Assembly: GCA_013202595.1 (NCBI GenBank)
Contig: JABMPV010000485.1
Location: 1-6,109, forward strand
DNA: 6,109 bases
From: a bacterium
Lineage (GTDB): Bacteria; Actinomycetota; Acidimicrobiia; Spongiisociales; UBA11373
Direction: 5' to 3'
The notes beneath the pieces were generated by a model that saw nothing but the letters and a program-made list of their open reading frames with translations, ran no database searches and had not been told where the DNA came from. The position numbers and the translations under genes were made by a program. Every line of letters begins with the position of its first letter. Within the stretch, counting starts at the first letter, position 1. Positions 1-5,348 of the stretch are shown here, piece by piece.

Positions 1-1
1 C

Positions 2-1975
2 GACGAGACCGCCCATGCCATCGACGACCCGCTCCCCGACCAGCCCGATGATCAGCACCGGTCGGCGTTCGTCACCCTCGACACCGACAAGACCACCGTC
101 CGACCTCAAGACGACTCGATCTCACTCACCGCTACAGCCCGCTACGACGACTGGAGCCCCGCCCCCGGACGGACCATCACATTCGGGCCCGTCGAAGGGA
201 TCATCGCCCCACCGAACGGACTCAGCGGTCCCGACGGCATCGTCGTCGCCACCTTCACGCCCGCCCCAACCGCAGGCGGGCAGGTCCGGCTGGTGGCGAC
301 GTGTGAGGGCTCGGAGGGGTTCGCCGTGGTCACTGTGCAGAGTGACGAGCCCACCGAACTCGACCTCATTGTCACCCCGCGCCGCCTCCGAGCCGACGGA
401 AAGGCCACCGCAAACCTCGCCGCCGAGGCCTACACGAAGCGGCTCAACCCGGCGGTCGGGGTCACCGTCCGATTCGAAGACGATGCCGGGGGACGAGTAG
501 AACCGCCGTCAGCCGTCACCGACCAGTCAGGCACAGCACGGGCGGTCTACACGATGCCTCACGAGACCGGTCTCGATCATGTGACGATCACCGCCACCGC
601 CGAGGCGGCCGCGCCCCGCCCCGAACTCATCGAAACCCGCACCATCAGGGTGGTGGAGTCCACCCTGGAGCTGACTGTGGACCGGGACCGAATTCCGCCC
701 GGTTCCACCGAACGGGTGTGGGTGACCGCCCAACTCAGCGACGACGAGCAACAGCCCCTGCCCGGTGAGCGCCTCATCGCAGAGGTAGCCAAAGGGGACG
801 GCAAGGTGTACCCCGAGAGCGCTACCACCGGGGCCGAGGGCACCGCCGAGATCTCCTACATCCCCGGCGACCGCATGGGTCCCGTCGTCATCACCGTGCG
901 CCACGAGGCCATCGCAGATCTGGAGCGCTCAGTCGACATCGACCAAAGCGCCCCAAGTTTCGAGACGACCGACGGCAGCGGCCCCGTGATCCGGGTGCTC
1001 ATCAGCGACGCGGCGGCCGATCGAAACATGGGTATCGAACTCGACGACGTCATCGGCGTCCAGGTACTCGATCCCTCCGGGACTGCATGGACTGGTGGTG
1101 TGTCGCCGGACAGCTTCGTGGTCGCCGCCTTCGTCGCCGACCACGGCGTCCGCAAAGACGACTACTACACGGAAGCTGCCGACGGGCTCCGTCGCAGGGC
1201 CGAGGCCGCCAGTGATGCCTCCAGCCGACTCTCAGGCCTCGCCGCCCAGAAGGGAGAGAGGATCGACCAGGCCGCTTGGTTGCAGGCCATCCACGACGAC
1301 TACTACAAGCCGATCGAGGAGCTCGCAGTAGCAGCCACTGCCCTTCTCGGTTTCTACGTGGCCGCCAAGCTCGCCGTGGCAAAGGCGGGTGCAGTAATCG
1401 CCGCCAAGCTGGCCGCCCTCGGCCCTGCCAAAGCGATCTCGGCGACGGTCATGGCCAAGATCAAGGCACAAGCAGCAGTCGCCGGAGCGGCCGAGTTCAT
1501 CAGCCTCCCCGCTCTCAAGGAGATCGGCGAGAAGATCGTCGTCGATGGGCTGAAATGGGTCAAGGGCAAGCTCGTCACCGACTTCGATGCGCTCCGCCAC
1601 CAGCACGGGTTGCTGCTCACCCAGGTCACCATCTTCGACCGGCTCGCCCCAACGGCCCAACGAGCGGCCGAGACGTGGCAGAAGGTGGGTCACACCGGAG
1701 GCCCCCCGGCGGACGTGCGGTCTCTACTCGCCGTCGATCCCGATTCGGTCACGTGGTCCCTACAGCAGGTGGATCAAGAGATGCGCTCCGCCGAACGAGA
1801 TCGCCTCCACGCCTTCGGAGCCGATTCCGAGGCAATGGCGATGTTCGATGAGGACGAGAGACGGTGGGAGCAGGCTCGCGAGGAATCGCGCAAGGTGGCT
1901 CAGGCCACCCTTTCCACGGCGCGTTCCCTCGAGGAGATGTGGCGCACCGCCGTGGCGCAGCGAGGTGGATCGTGA
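2..1975 (+). CDS. Invasin-like Ig-domain protein with hydrophobic helical C-terminus (5' end outside window)
   Basis: The frame is open from the first base of the window, so the N-terminus lies upstream; 657 residues are visible and a GTG at 293 is internal, not the true start. Three beta-rich repeats follow one another at about residues 20-115, 117-219 and 220-313. Each has the bacterial Ig-like (invasin/intimin, Big_1-type) pattern: a strand like LTVDRDRIPPGS, then a variable loop, then a TDQSGTARAVY- or TTGAEGTAEISY-like strand. Residues 314-437 are a charged linker. Residues 440-501 are strongly Ala-rich and hydrophobic (e.g. AATALLGFYVAAKLAVAKAG) and could form membrane-inserting or packed helices. 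Residues 502-657 are charged and helical, ending in a probable coiled coil (DEDERRWEQAREESRKVAQ). Such Ig arrays are usually extracellular stalks, so a surface or secreted protein is inferred, but the signal peptide would be outside the window. The exact function is unknown. The downstream membrane-protein gene is probably co-transcribed. Confidence 0.85.
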   Translation, partial: DETAHAIDDPLPDQPDDQHRSAFVTLDTDKTTVRPQDDSISLTATARYDDWSPAPGRTITFGPVEGIIAPPNGLSGPDGIVVATFTPAPTAGGQVRLVATCEGSEGFAVVTVQSDEPTELDLIVTPRRLRADGKATANLAAEAYTKRLNPAVGVTVRFEDDAGGRVEPPSAVTDQSGTARAVYTMPHETGLDHVTITATAEAAAPRPELIETRTIRVVESTLELTVDRDRIPPGSTERVWVTAQLSDDEQQPLPGERLIAEVAKGDGKVYPESATTGAEGTAEISYIPGDRMGPVVITVRHEAIADLERSVDIDQSAPSFETTDGSGPVIRVLISDAAADRNMGIELDDVIGVQVLDPSGTAWTGGVSPDSFVVAAFVADHGVRKDDYYTEAADGLRRRAEAASDASSRLSGLAAQKGERIDQAAWLQAIHDDYYKPIEELAVAATALLGFYVAAKLAVAKAGAVIAAKLAALGPAKAISATVMAKIKAQAAVAGAAEFISLPALKEIGEKIVVDGLKWVKGKLVTDFDALRHQHGLLLTQVTIFDRLAPTAQRAAETWQKVGHTGGPPADVRSLLAVDPDSVTWSLQQVDQEMRSAERDRLHAFGADSEAMAMFDEDERRWEQAREESRKVAQATLSTARSLEEMWRTAVAQRGGS

Positions 1976-2027
1976 TGGAGGGACCCTATGGGTTGAGGTG
2001 ACGGCGCAGGCCTCAACCCGCTGGTGA
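1975..2027 (+). other. Nested start/stop overlaps between the two cassette genes
   Basis: The stop of the upstream gene overlaps an ATG (TGATG, 1973-1977) that opens an 8-codon frame ending at 1999-2001. That stop overlaps a GTG (GTGA, 1998-2001) opening a 9-codon frame ending at 2025-2027. That stop in turn overlaps the GTG at 2024 used here as the start of the membrane protein. A chain of terminating and re-initiating ribosomes is therefore possible. An alternative is ATG 1988, which has an excellent Shine-Dalgarno (GGAGGG, 1977-1982) five bases upstream and is in frame with the membrane protein, but its third codon is TGA (1994-1996). The overlaps are directly visible; that they act in translational coupling is inference. 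Confidence 0.45.
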
Positions 2028-3316
2028 TAATCGTCGTGCTCACAGCGCTCGGCGTGCTCATATGGTGGCTCGCCGCCCGGGCGAAGTGGGCCCCGGGGCG
2101 TTTCGCCCCCACCCACCGCACTCCCGAGTCGGCGCTTGTCCTCCGGGGAGAGCCGAACGATGATGCCGACCAACGTGCCCGCATCGATCCGAACACGCTC
2201 GTGGCGGTGACCGCCCGCCTGGAGGGCTGGGCACACGTGACCACACGGGACGGACGGGACGGGTGGGTGCAGGCCCATTTCATCACCCCCGTCGCCGGGG
2301 CGAAGCCGCTCCCGGCCGCACAACTTCCGATCGAGCCCGAGCACCCACCTGCAGAAGAGCCCCAATCCGAGGTGACCCCGCTCAAGACGGCCGCACCCCC
2401 ACCAGAGGAGCCGGCAGAGCCACGACCGGCCAAATCAGTCCTCCTCGCCTTGCCGTCACGATTCGTCGATGACTTCCGGCCACAGATGAGTGGCCTCTCG
2501 GCCTCTCTCGACGAGATGGTGATCCGAACCGGCGACCGCCTGCAATACGCAGGAATTCCCCTGGTTGTGGCGGCTGCCGGCCCGGCTGACGCAACCATCA
2601 CGTCGGACACGATCGTTCGGGTCCGTCGGGTCACCGGTGATATCACCGCAACCTGCCCACGGTGTGCCACGGAGACGATCCTTCCCGCCCCGGCCTGCTC
2701 CCGATGCTCGGGGCCGATCGTCACCGAATTGACCGACTCCGATAGCCCGCCGACCGTCGCCCGGGCTATCGAACAGAACGATCCCGGGCAAGAGGAAGAT
2801 ACCCGGCCCGCGACCTCAACGGCCCCCACCGAGCCCGTGACATCGGCACGTGCCCTCACATGGGACCACTGGTTCGCCCTGGGCGGGGCGATCGCCATCG
2901 GCGTGTCGGCCTGGATTCCCTGGATCTCGGTCAATCGCTCCTACAACGGCTTCGACATTCGTCTGCTCAACGTGCTGCTGAACGACCACGGCGAAACGGG
3001 CCCGGCGATTGCGTTCATGCTGATTCCAGTCGCCTTGATAGGGCTGATCGCCGCCGCATCGGCAGCGCACTCCCACCGACGCAGCACTGATGACGACTCC
3101 GGGGCAGCACAGAAGAGCGTCCTGACCACCCTCAAACTCCTCGGTACCCTCACCGTGCTGTTCTGCCTGTGGTTCATCCGGTGGATCTGGACCAACGCAG
3201 ACGGATTCGGCGAACTGTTCGACTTCATGGGTCTGGCGCCGATCATCGCCCTGTCCGGAGCCATCGTGATGGTTGTGTCGACTCGGGGGTCGAGCACTCT
3301 GCAAGCCGGGAGATAG
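2024..3316 (+). CDS. Membrane protein: N-terminal anchor, SH3-like domain, zinc ribbon, four C-terminal TM helices
   Basis: The 430-residue product starts at GTG 2024, the first usable start after an in-frame TGA at 1994. Residues 1-20 form an N-terminal membrane segment. Residues 31-90 resemble a bacterial SH3 domain: RTPESALVLRG, then VAVTARLEGWAHVTT and DGWVQAHFI match the usual GxLNVRSGPS...GWV layout. Residues 92-137 are a Pro/Glu-rich linker. Residues 140-205 form a small uncharacterised beta-rich domain. C211, C214, C225 and C228 (CPRC...CSRC) form a zinc-ribbon knuckle pair. After a disordered Thr/Pro linker, membrane segments lie at about 283-303, 327-347, 369-389 and 401-420. The gene follows the Ig-domain gene by 48 bases, so joint expression and a shared envelope role are likely. 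I do not recognise a named family for the whole architecture. A longer N-terminus from ATG 1988 would be required if the TGA is read through or is a sequence error. Confidence 0.8.
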   Translation: MIIVVLTALGVLIWWLAARAKWAPGRFAPTHRTPESALVLRGEPNDDADQRARIDPNTLVAVTARLEGWAHVTTRDGRDGWVQAHFITPVAGAKPLPAAQLPIEPEHPPAEEPQSEVTPLKTAAPPPEEPAEPRPAKSVLLALPSRFVDDFRPQMSGLSASLDEMVIRTGDRLQYAGIPLVVAAAGPADATITSDTIVRVRRVTGDITATCPRCATETILPAPACSRCSGPIVTELTDSDSPPTVARAIEQNDPGQEEDTRPATSTAPTEPVTSARALTWDHWFALGGAIAIGVSAWIPWISVNRSYNGFDIRLLNVLLNDHGETGPAIAFMLIPVALIGLIAAASAAHSHRRSTDDDSGAAQKSVLTTLKLLGTLTVLFCLWFIRWIWTNADGFGELFDFMGLAPIIALSGAIVMVVSTRGSSTLQAGR

Positions 3317-3588
3317 AAGCGATCCAGGCCGGGGTCGGAATTGCCCCGGCCGAGCAGTTGCCCAAGATGTCCAATTCCGACTCGGCCTCGCGCTCGCCCA
3401 TTTCAGGCGACGGCGTCGAAGAGATCGTCCACGACCTGGAGGCTCAAGTGTGGCAGTTGAGAGCTGGGCGTCCCACAGACCCATCTACTGCCCTCCCGTC
3501 CGCATTGGCCCAACTGCTGTCCAGAGAGAACTGCCTTGACTTCCGCAATCAGGCGCTGTGTGGGTCAGCCTTCATATGCGATATTCGC
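3317..3588 (+). other. Stretch without a recognised gene upstream of the tRNA-like array
   Basis: Apart from the hairpin at 3327-3351, this stretch holds no gene I can name. A frame from ATG 3367 stays open and reads MSNSDSASRSPIS, then VEEIVHDLEAQVWQLRAG. The first ~30 codons have the GC-rich third positions of the neighbours, after which the bias fades. No Shine-Dalgarno precedes that ATG. The frame continues without a stop through the tRNA-like array into the Rsr fragment and ends at 4077. It may be the relic of a short gene, or chance: in this GC-rich DNA long open frames are expected. Confidence 0.3.
3327..3351 (+). terminator. Strong GC hairpin after the membrane-protein gene
   Basis: GGCCGGGG (3327-3334) pairs perfectly with CCCCGGCC (3344-3351) around a 9-base loop, starting 11 bases after the TAG stop. 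There is no U-tract afterwards, which is common for GC-rich bacteria. A terminator for the cassette is the simplest reading; an RNA-stabilising stem is the alternative. Confidence 0.55.
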
Positions 3589-3656
3589 GCCGTCCCTCAA
3601 AGGAAGGGCACCGGCTTGAAACACCGGGGATCGAGGTTCGAGTCCTCGGGGCAGCA
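3589..3656 (+). tRNA. tRNA-Phe(GAA)-like element with shortened D region
   Basis: The T-arm is textbook: stem CGAGG/CCTCG (3632-3636, 3644-3648) around loop TTCGAGT (3637-3643). The following GGGCAGC (3649-3655) pairs with GCCGTCC (3589-3595) at six of seven positions, counting one G-U, and A3656 is the discriminator. The anticodon arm CCGGC/ACCGG (3611-3615, 3623-3627) has a 7-base loop TTGAAAC with U33, anticodon GAA (34-36) and A37; pair 31-39 is a C-A mismatch. Only 15 bases (3596-3610) lie between acceptor and anticodon stems instead of about 19, and the best D-stem (CCCT/AGGG, 3594-3597 and 3605-3608) would steal two acceptor bases. The variable loop is 4 bases and no CCA is encoded. 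It could be a divergent array or phage-type tRNA, a decaying tRNA, or a tRNA mimic. Confidence 0.55.
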
Positions 3657-3664
3657 CGACGATC

Positions 3665-3742
3665 CGATGCGGGGAGGCGGGTTCCTTCGCAGAGCGCCGA
3701 GCCTTGGCTCGAAGGTCGCCGGTTCAAATCCGGTCACATCCA
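3665..3742 (+). tRNA. tRNA-like element with anticodon loop reduced to a tetraloop
   Basis: The T-arm GCCGG-TTCAAAT-CCGGT (3718-3734) is clear and is followed by CACATCC (3735-3741) and discriminator A3742. The 5' partner CGATGCG (3665-3671) pairs at only five of seven positions. CAGAGCGC (3690-3697) looks like the 3' side of a D-arm, but the matching GCTC is absent; GAGG/CCTT (3674-3677, 3684-3687) is a possible substitute. The anticodon position holds a perfect 5-bp stem CGAGC/GCTCG (3698-3702, 3707-3711) closed by only CTTG, so there is no 7-base anticodon loop. The segment otherwise resembles threonine-type tRNAs, whose stem-loop around TTGGT it seems to have lost in part. Overall length (78) is normal. 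It could not decode as written; decayed tRNA or tRNA-mimic RNA are both possible. No CCA is encoded. Confidence 0.45.
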
Positions 3743-3747
3743 CTCGG

Positions 3748-3804
3748 GGGTGTGTAGCTCAGTCATCACCCGCCCCGAACGGGTTCCCGGATCGCCACAC
3801 ACCC
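3748..3804 (+). ncRNA. Truncated tRNA-like element: acceptor helix and one hairpin, no T-arm
   Basis: The 5' part reads like a tRNA start: GGGTGTG (3748-3754), TA at positions 8-9, then GCTCAGT (3757-3763). GGGTGTGT pairs perfectly over 8 bp with ACACACCC (3797-3804). Inside, ACCCG/CGGGT (3768-3772, 3780-3784) is a 5-bp stem with a 7-base loop CCCCGAA, resembling an anticodon arm (CCG in the anticodon place) but with C instead of U33. The GAGC partner of the D-stem and the whole T-arm are missing, giving 57 bases in place of about 75. Its 3' strand overlaps the 5' acceptor strand of the next element by four bases. It cannot be a standard tRNA; a deletion derivative or a small structured RNA is more likely. 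Confidence 0.4.
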
Positions 3805-3871
3805 GACTGGCCCAACGGCAGAGCATCTGTCTCACACACAGGGGATGGTGGTTCGACTCCGTCGCCGAGGG
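3801..3871 (+). tRNA. tRNA-Val(CAC)-like element with weak acceptor stem
   Basis: The anticodon arm TCTGT/ACAGG (3826-3830, 3838-3842) pairs over 5 bp, with one G-U, around loop CTCACAC: U33, anticodon CAC and A37 are all in place, so it would read GTG (Val). The T-arm GGTGG-TTCGACT-CCGTC (3847-3863) has the conserved TTCGA loop and pairs with two G-U. The D-arm GCCC-AACGGCA-GAGC (3810-3824) keeps the GG of the loop and pairs at three of four positions. The weak point is the acceptor: ACCCGAC (3801-3807) matches GCCGAGG (3864-3870) at only four of seven positions. No CCA follows. The Rsr-like coding homology begins at the very next base, which looks like a recombination or deletion joint that replaced one side of the acceptor. 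Confidence 0.5.
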
Positions 3872-4077
3872 TGGTCGTCTTCTCGGACATGCAGACCCAC
3901 GATCAGCTACCGGAACTGAAGGGCACGAATGTGTTCGTGTTCAACACGGGCGGCTATCGGGCGACCCCGTTCGCAGCGGGCCGAAGGGGCCACTTCGAGA
4001 TCGGCGACTTCTCGGACGCGACCTTCCGGATGATGGCGCTGCTGGAGCAGCACAAGAACGCCGATTGGCCGTTCTGA
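3871..4077 (+). pseudogene. rsr: C-terminal fragment of a Ro60/Rsr (TROVE-vWA) RNA-binding protein
   Basis: The last 68 codons of this frame read like the end of a bacterial Ro60 orthologue. VVVFSDMQTHD corresponds to the vWA strand carrying the TD-type motif, VFVFNTGGYR to the next core strand, and FSDATFRMMALLE...ADWPF to the helix and tail typical of actinobacterial Rsr proteins. Rsr is a ring-shaped HEAT-repeat protein plus vWA domain, normally of about 500 residues; it binds misfolded RNAs and Y RNAs and works with exonucleases or beside RtcB RNA ligase. Here the HEAT ring and the MIDAS DxSxS motif are absent. Upstream of 3871 the same frame merely translates tRNA-like sequence. GTG 3871 could start translation but has no ribosome-binding site at proper spacing. 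I read it as a 5'-deleted remnant; the family call rests on motif recall. Confidence 0.65.
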
Positions 4078-4085
4078 TCGGGTCG

Positions 4086-4113
4086 GACCCCGGGGGCACA
4101 CGCCCCCGGGGTC
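4086..4113 (+). terminator. 12-bp GC hairpin after the rsr fragment
   Basis: GACCCCGGGGGC (4086-4097) pairs perfectly with GCCCCCGGGGTC (4102-4113) around the loop ACAC, beginning 9 bases after the TGA. There is no U-tract. Its position and stability fit a terminator that once served the complete rsr gene or the array transcript. Confidence 0.65.
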
Positions 4114-4333
4114 TGGCACGGATCGATGCGATCTCTGTGCAGTCGATCGCTGTGCCGCGACGCCGATGGTGCCATCGTGGATCTGCCGGTGATGACGCCC
4201 AGGCGTCCTCATTCGAGACCGTACCCTCCTCTCCTTCGTCGGCGTGACGGGTGCGTGGATGCCCCGCGGTCGCCTCAGAGGCATGGTGTCACCCGGCGGC
4301 CCACCTGCGGAACGACACCGATCGGGCCGTCGG
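4114..4333. other. Intergenic stretch before azlC, no gene seen
   Basis: No coding region is convincing here. Two short dyads are visible: CGATGG-TG-CCATCG (4164-4177) and GACGCC-CA-GGCGTC (4194-4207). Both are possible regulator sites for azlCD, but dyads of this size are also common by chance in GC-rich DNA. Confidence 0.3.
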
Positions 4334-4345
4334 TACGATCTTTCG
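4334..4345 (+). promoter_or_regulatory. -10 element for a leaderless azlC transcript
   Basis: TACGAT (4334-4339) fits the actinobacterial TANNNT -10 consensus and lies six bases before the ATG at 4346, so transcription would start at or next to the A of the start codon. There is no Shine-Dalgarno before this ATG, which agrees with leaderless translation. No clear -35 box is seen. Confidence 0.5.
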
Positions 4346-5017
4346 ATGCGGATCAACGACTCCTTACGGCGCGGGCTTCGGGACGGACTCCCGATCGGCA
4401 TCGCTGTGGGCAGCCTGGGGGTCGTCTTCGGAGTGCTGGCCCTCGAAGCCGGGCTCACCGGATGGATCACCGTGCTGGCATCGATCATCGTCATCTCGGG
4501 GGCCGCCCAGTTCGCCCTGGTCGGCCTGGCGGGTGCCGGTGTGGTTCCGATCCTGGTTGCGACCACCGGACTGGCGCTGCGCCACGTGCCGATGTCGGCA
4601 AAGATGTCCGATCTGCTGAGAGACCGCCCCAGACGAACGCGTTTCGCCATGGCGTGGGTGCTGGTCGACGAGACGTTCGGGTTGACGCTTGCCGCCGCCG
4701 ACCGGGGTGAATCCGACGTGGTCTCCTACAAGGCGGCCGCCGACATCCTGCTCTACGGCGGATGGGTGACCGGCACGCTGGTGGGCGTCGTCATCGGAGA
4801 CCGGGTCGATCCGGCCGCTTGGGGTGCAGAGGTCTTCTTCGCCCTGCTCTTCGTCGGGTTGGCCGCCCCGCTCATCAGACACCGGTGGGACACCGCCGTG
4901 ATGATGCTCGCCGTCGCCGCTGTGTTCGCCGGAGCCGAGTGGCTGCCGTCGGCGTGGCAGATCACCGCCGCGGCCACCGCAGCGGCCGGCATCGGAGCGC
5001 TGCTGCCGGATGAGTGA
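4346..5017 (+). CDS. azlC: AzlC family branched-chain amino acid exporter, large subunit
   Basis: The 223-residue protein matches AzlC, the larger membrane subunit of the AzlCD system that exports leucine, isoleucine and valine (BrnF in corynebacteria, YgaZ in E. coli). Diagnostic features are the N-terminal GLPIGIAVGSLGVVFG (residues 14-29), SGAAQFALVGL (51-61) in the second helix, the LRHVPMSAKMSDLL loop (78-91; usually NLRH-type) and VDETFGLTL (107-115). Hydrophobic segments occur at about 15-35, 40-60, 64-78, 130-150, 160-177 and 184-218. The start at ATG 4346 is chosen because homology begins there and a -10 element sits just upstream; an in-frame ATG at 4244 would add 34 residues of low-complexity sequence. 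The length is close to the usual 220-240 residues. It overlaps azlD by 8 bases, so the two subunits are translationally coupled. Confidence 0.93.
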   Translation: MRINDSLRRGLRDGLPIGIAVGSLGVVFGVLALEAGLTGWITVLASIIVISGAAQFALVGLAGAGVVPILVATTGLALRHVPMSAKMSDLLRDRPRRTRFAMAWVLVDETFGLTLAAADRGESDVVSYKAAADILLYGGWVTGTLVGVVIGDRVDPAAWGAEVFFALLFVGLAAPLIRHRWDTAVMMLAVAAVFAGAEWLPSAWQITAAATAAAGIGALLPDE

Positions 5018-5318
5018 CTTCCTCCTGATCCTGGCGATGGCCGCGATCACCTACGGAAGCAGAGTGGTGTTTCTCGCCCATGCCGGAACGCCCCCCTCCG
5101 GGCTCTTCGGCCGATTCCTCGATCGCTTCCCCCTGGCGCTGTTCGCAGCGCTGGCGGCATCGATCTTGATCGTTCCGCAGGCCGACTTCGACGCGCGCAT
5201 CGGCTGGGCCGCTCTCGCCGGAGCCGTCGCAGGGGGATGGCTGACGAAGCGTTCCCTGTACGGCGTCGTCGGATTCGGATTCGCCGCGTACTGGGCGGGC
5301 CGGCTGTTGGTTGGCTGA
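5010..5318 (+). CDS. azlD: AzlD family branched-chain amino acid exporter, small subunit
   Basis: A 102-residue, four-helix membrane protein of the AzlD family, the small partner (BrnE/YgaH) needed with AzlC for branched-chain amino acid export. Helices lie at about residues 4-22, 39-55, 65-79 and 84-100. The typical ITYGSRVVFL near the N-terminus and RFLDRFPLALFAALAASIL (35-53), corresponding to the AzlD PxAVLAAL-like core, are present. Length is normal for the family (about 100-110). The ATG lies inside the azlC stop region (the frames overlap by 8 bases), and there is no independent promoter, so expression should follow azlC. The stop codon lies in the left arm of a stem-loop shared with the convergent cytochrome gene. 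Confidence 0.92.
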   Translation: MSDFLLILAMAAITYGSRVVFLAHAGTPPSGLFGRFLDRFPLALFAALAASILIVPQADFDARIGWAALAGAVAGGWLTKRSLYGVVGFGFAAYWAGRLLVG

Positions 5319-5348
5319 GGGACGGCCCGCAGCGCAGCCGGCTCAGCC
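5313..5348. terminator. Bidirectional stem-loop across convergent stop codons
   Basis: GGCTGAG (5313-5319) pairs perfectly with CTCAGCC (5342-5348), and an inner CGGC/GCCG (5323-5326, 5337-5340) adds four pairs. The azlD stop (5316-5318, +) lies in one arm and the cytochrome gene stop (5343-5345, -) in the other. The gap between the genes is only 24 bases, so one structure probably ends both transcripts. No U-tract is seen on either side. Confidence 0.5.

Noticed and set aside
1095..1331. Frames overlapping the Ig-protein gene on both strands (e.g. 1050-1382 -, 1232-1693 -, 1276-1851 +)
   Set aside because: All are low-complexity shadows within a gene whose own frame shows coherent domains and a GC-rich third position.
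1900..2934. 344-codon open frame on the - strand
   Set aside because: It lies opposite the Ig-protein end and the membrane-protein gene, whose + strand frames have clear domains. Its translation is Arg/Ser/Gly-rich low complexity, typical of an antisense shadow in GC-rich DNA.
3526..3545. CTTGACT (3534-3540) as the 3' Ro-binding strand of a Y RNA
   Set aside because: The heptamer recalls the CUUGACU of vertebrate Y RNAs, but I found no matching GGTCCGA-like partner at a suitable distance upstream, so the match is probably chance.
3589..3871. CRISPR array or simple tandem repeat as the explanation of the repeated motifs
   Set aside because: The units share only tRNA-type features (TTC-containing T-loops, short stems). 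There is no constant repeat with regular spacers.
3558..4247. 229-codon + frame across the tRNA-like array and rsr fragment
   Set aside because: It has no recognisable domain, is Arg/Gly-rich, and runs out of frame over the Rsr motifs and the 12-bp hairpin.
4244..4345. Longer azlC start at ATG 4244
   Set aside because: The added 34 residues are Arg/Gly/Pro-rich and unlike AzlC N-termini, and a -10 box lies inside that stretch just before the ATG at 4346.
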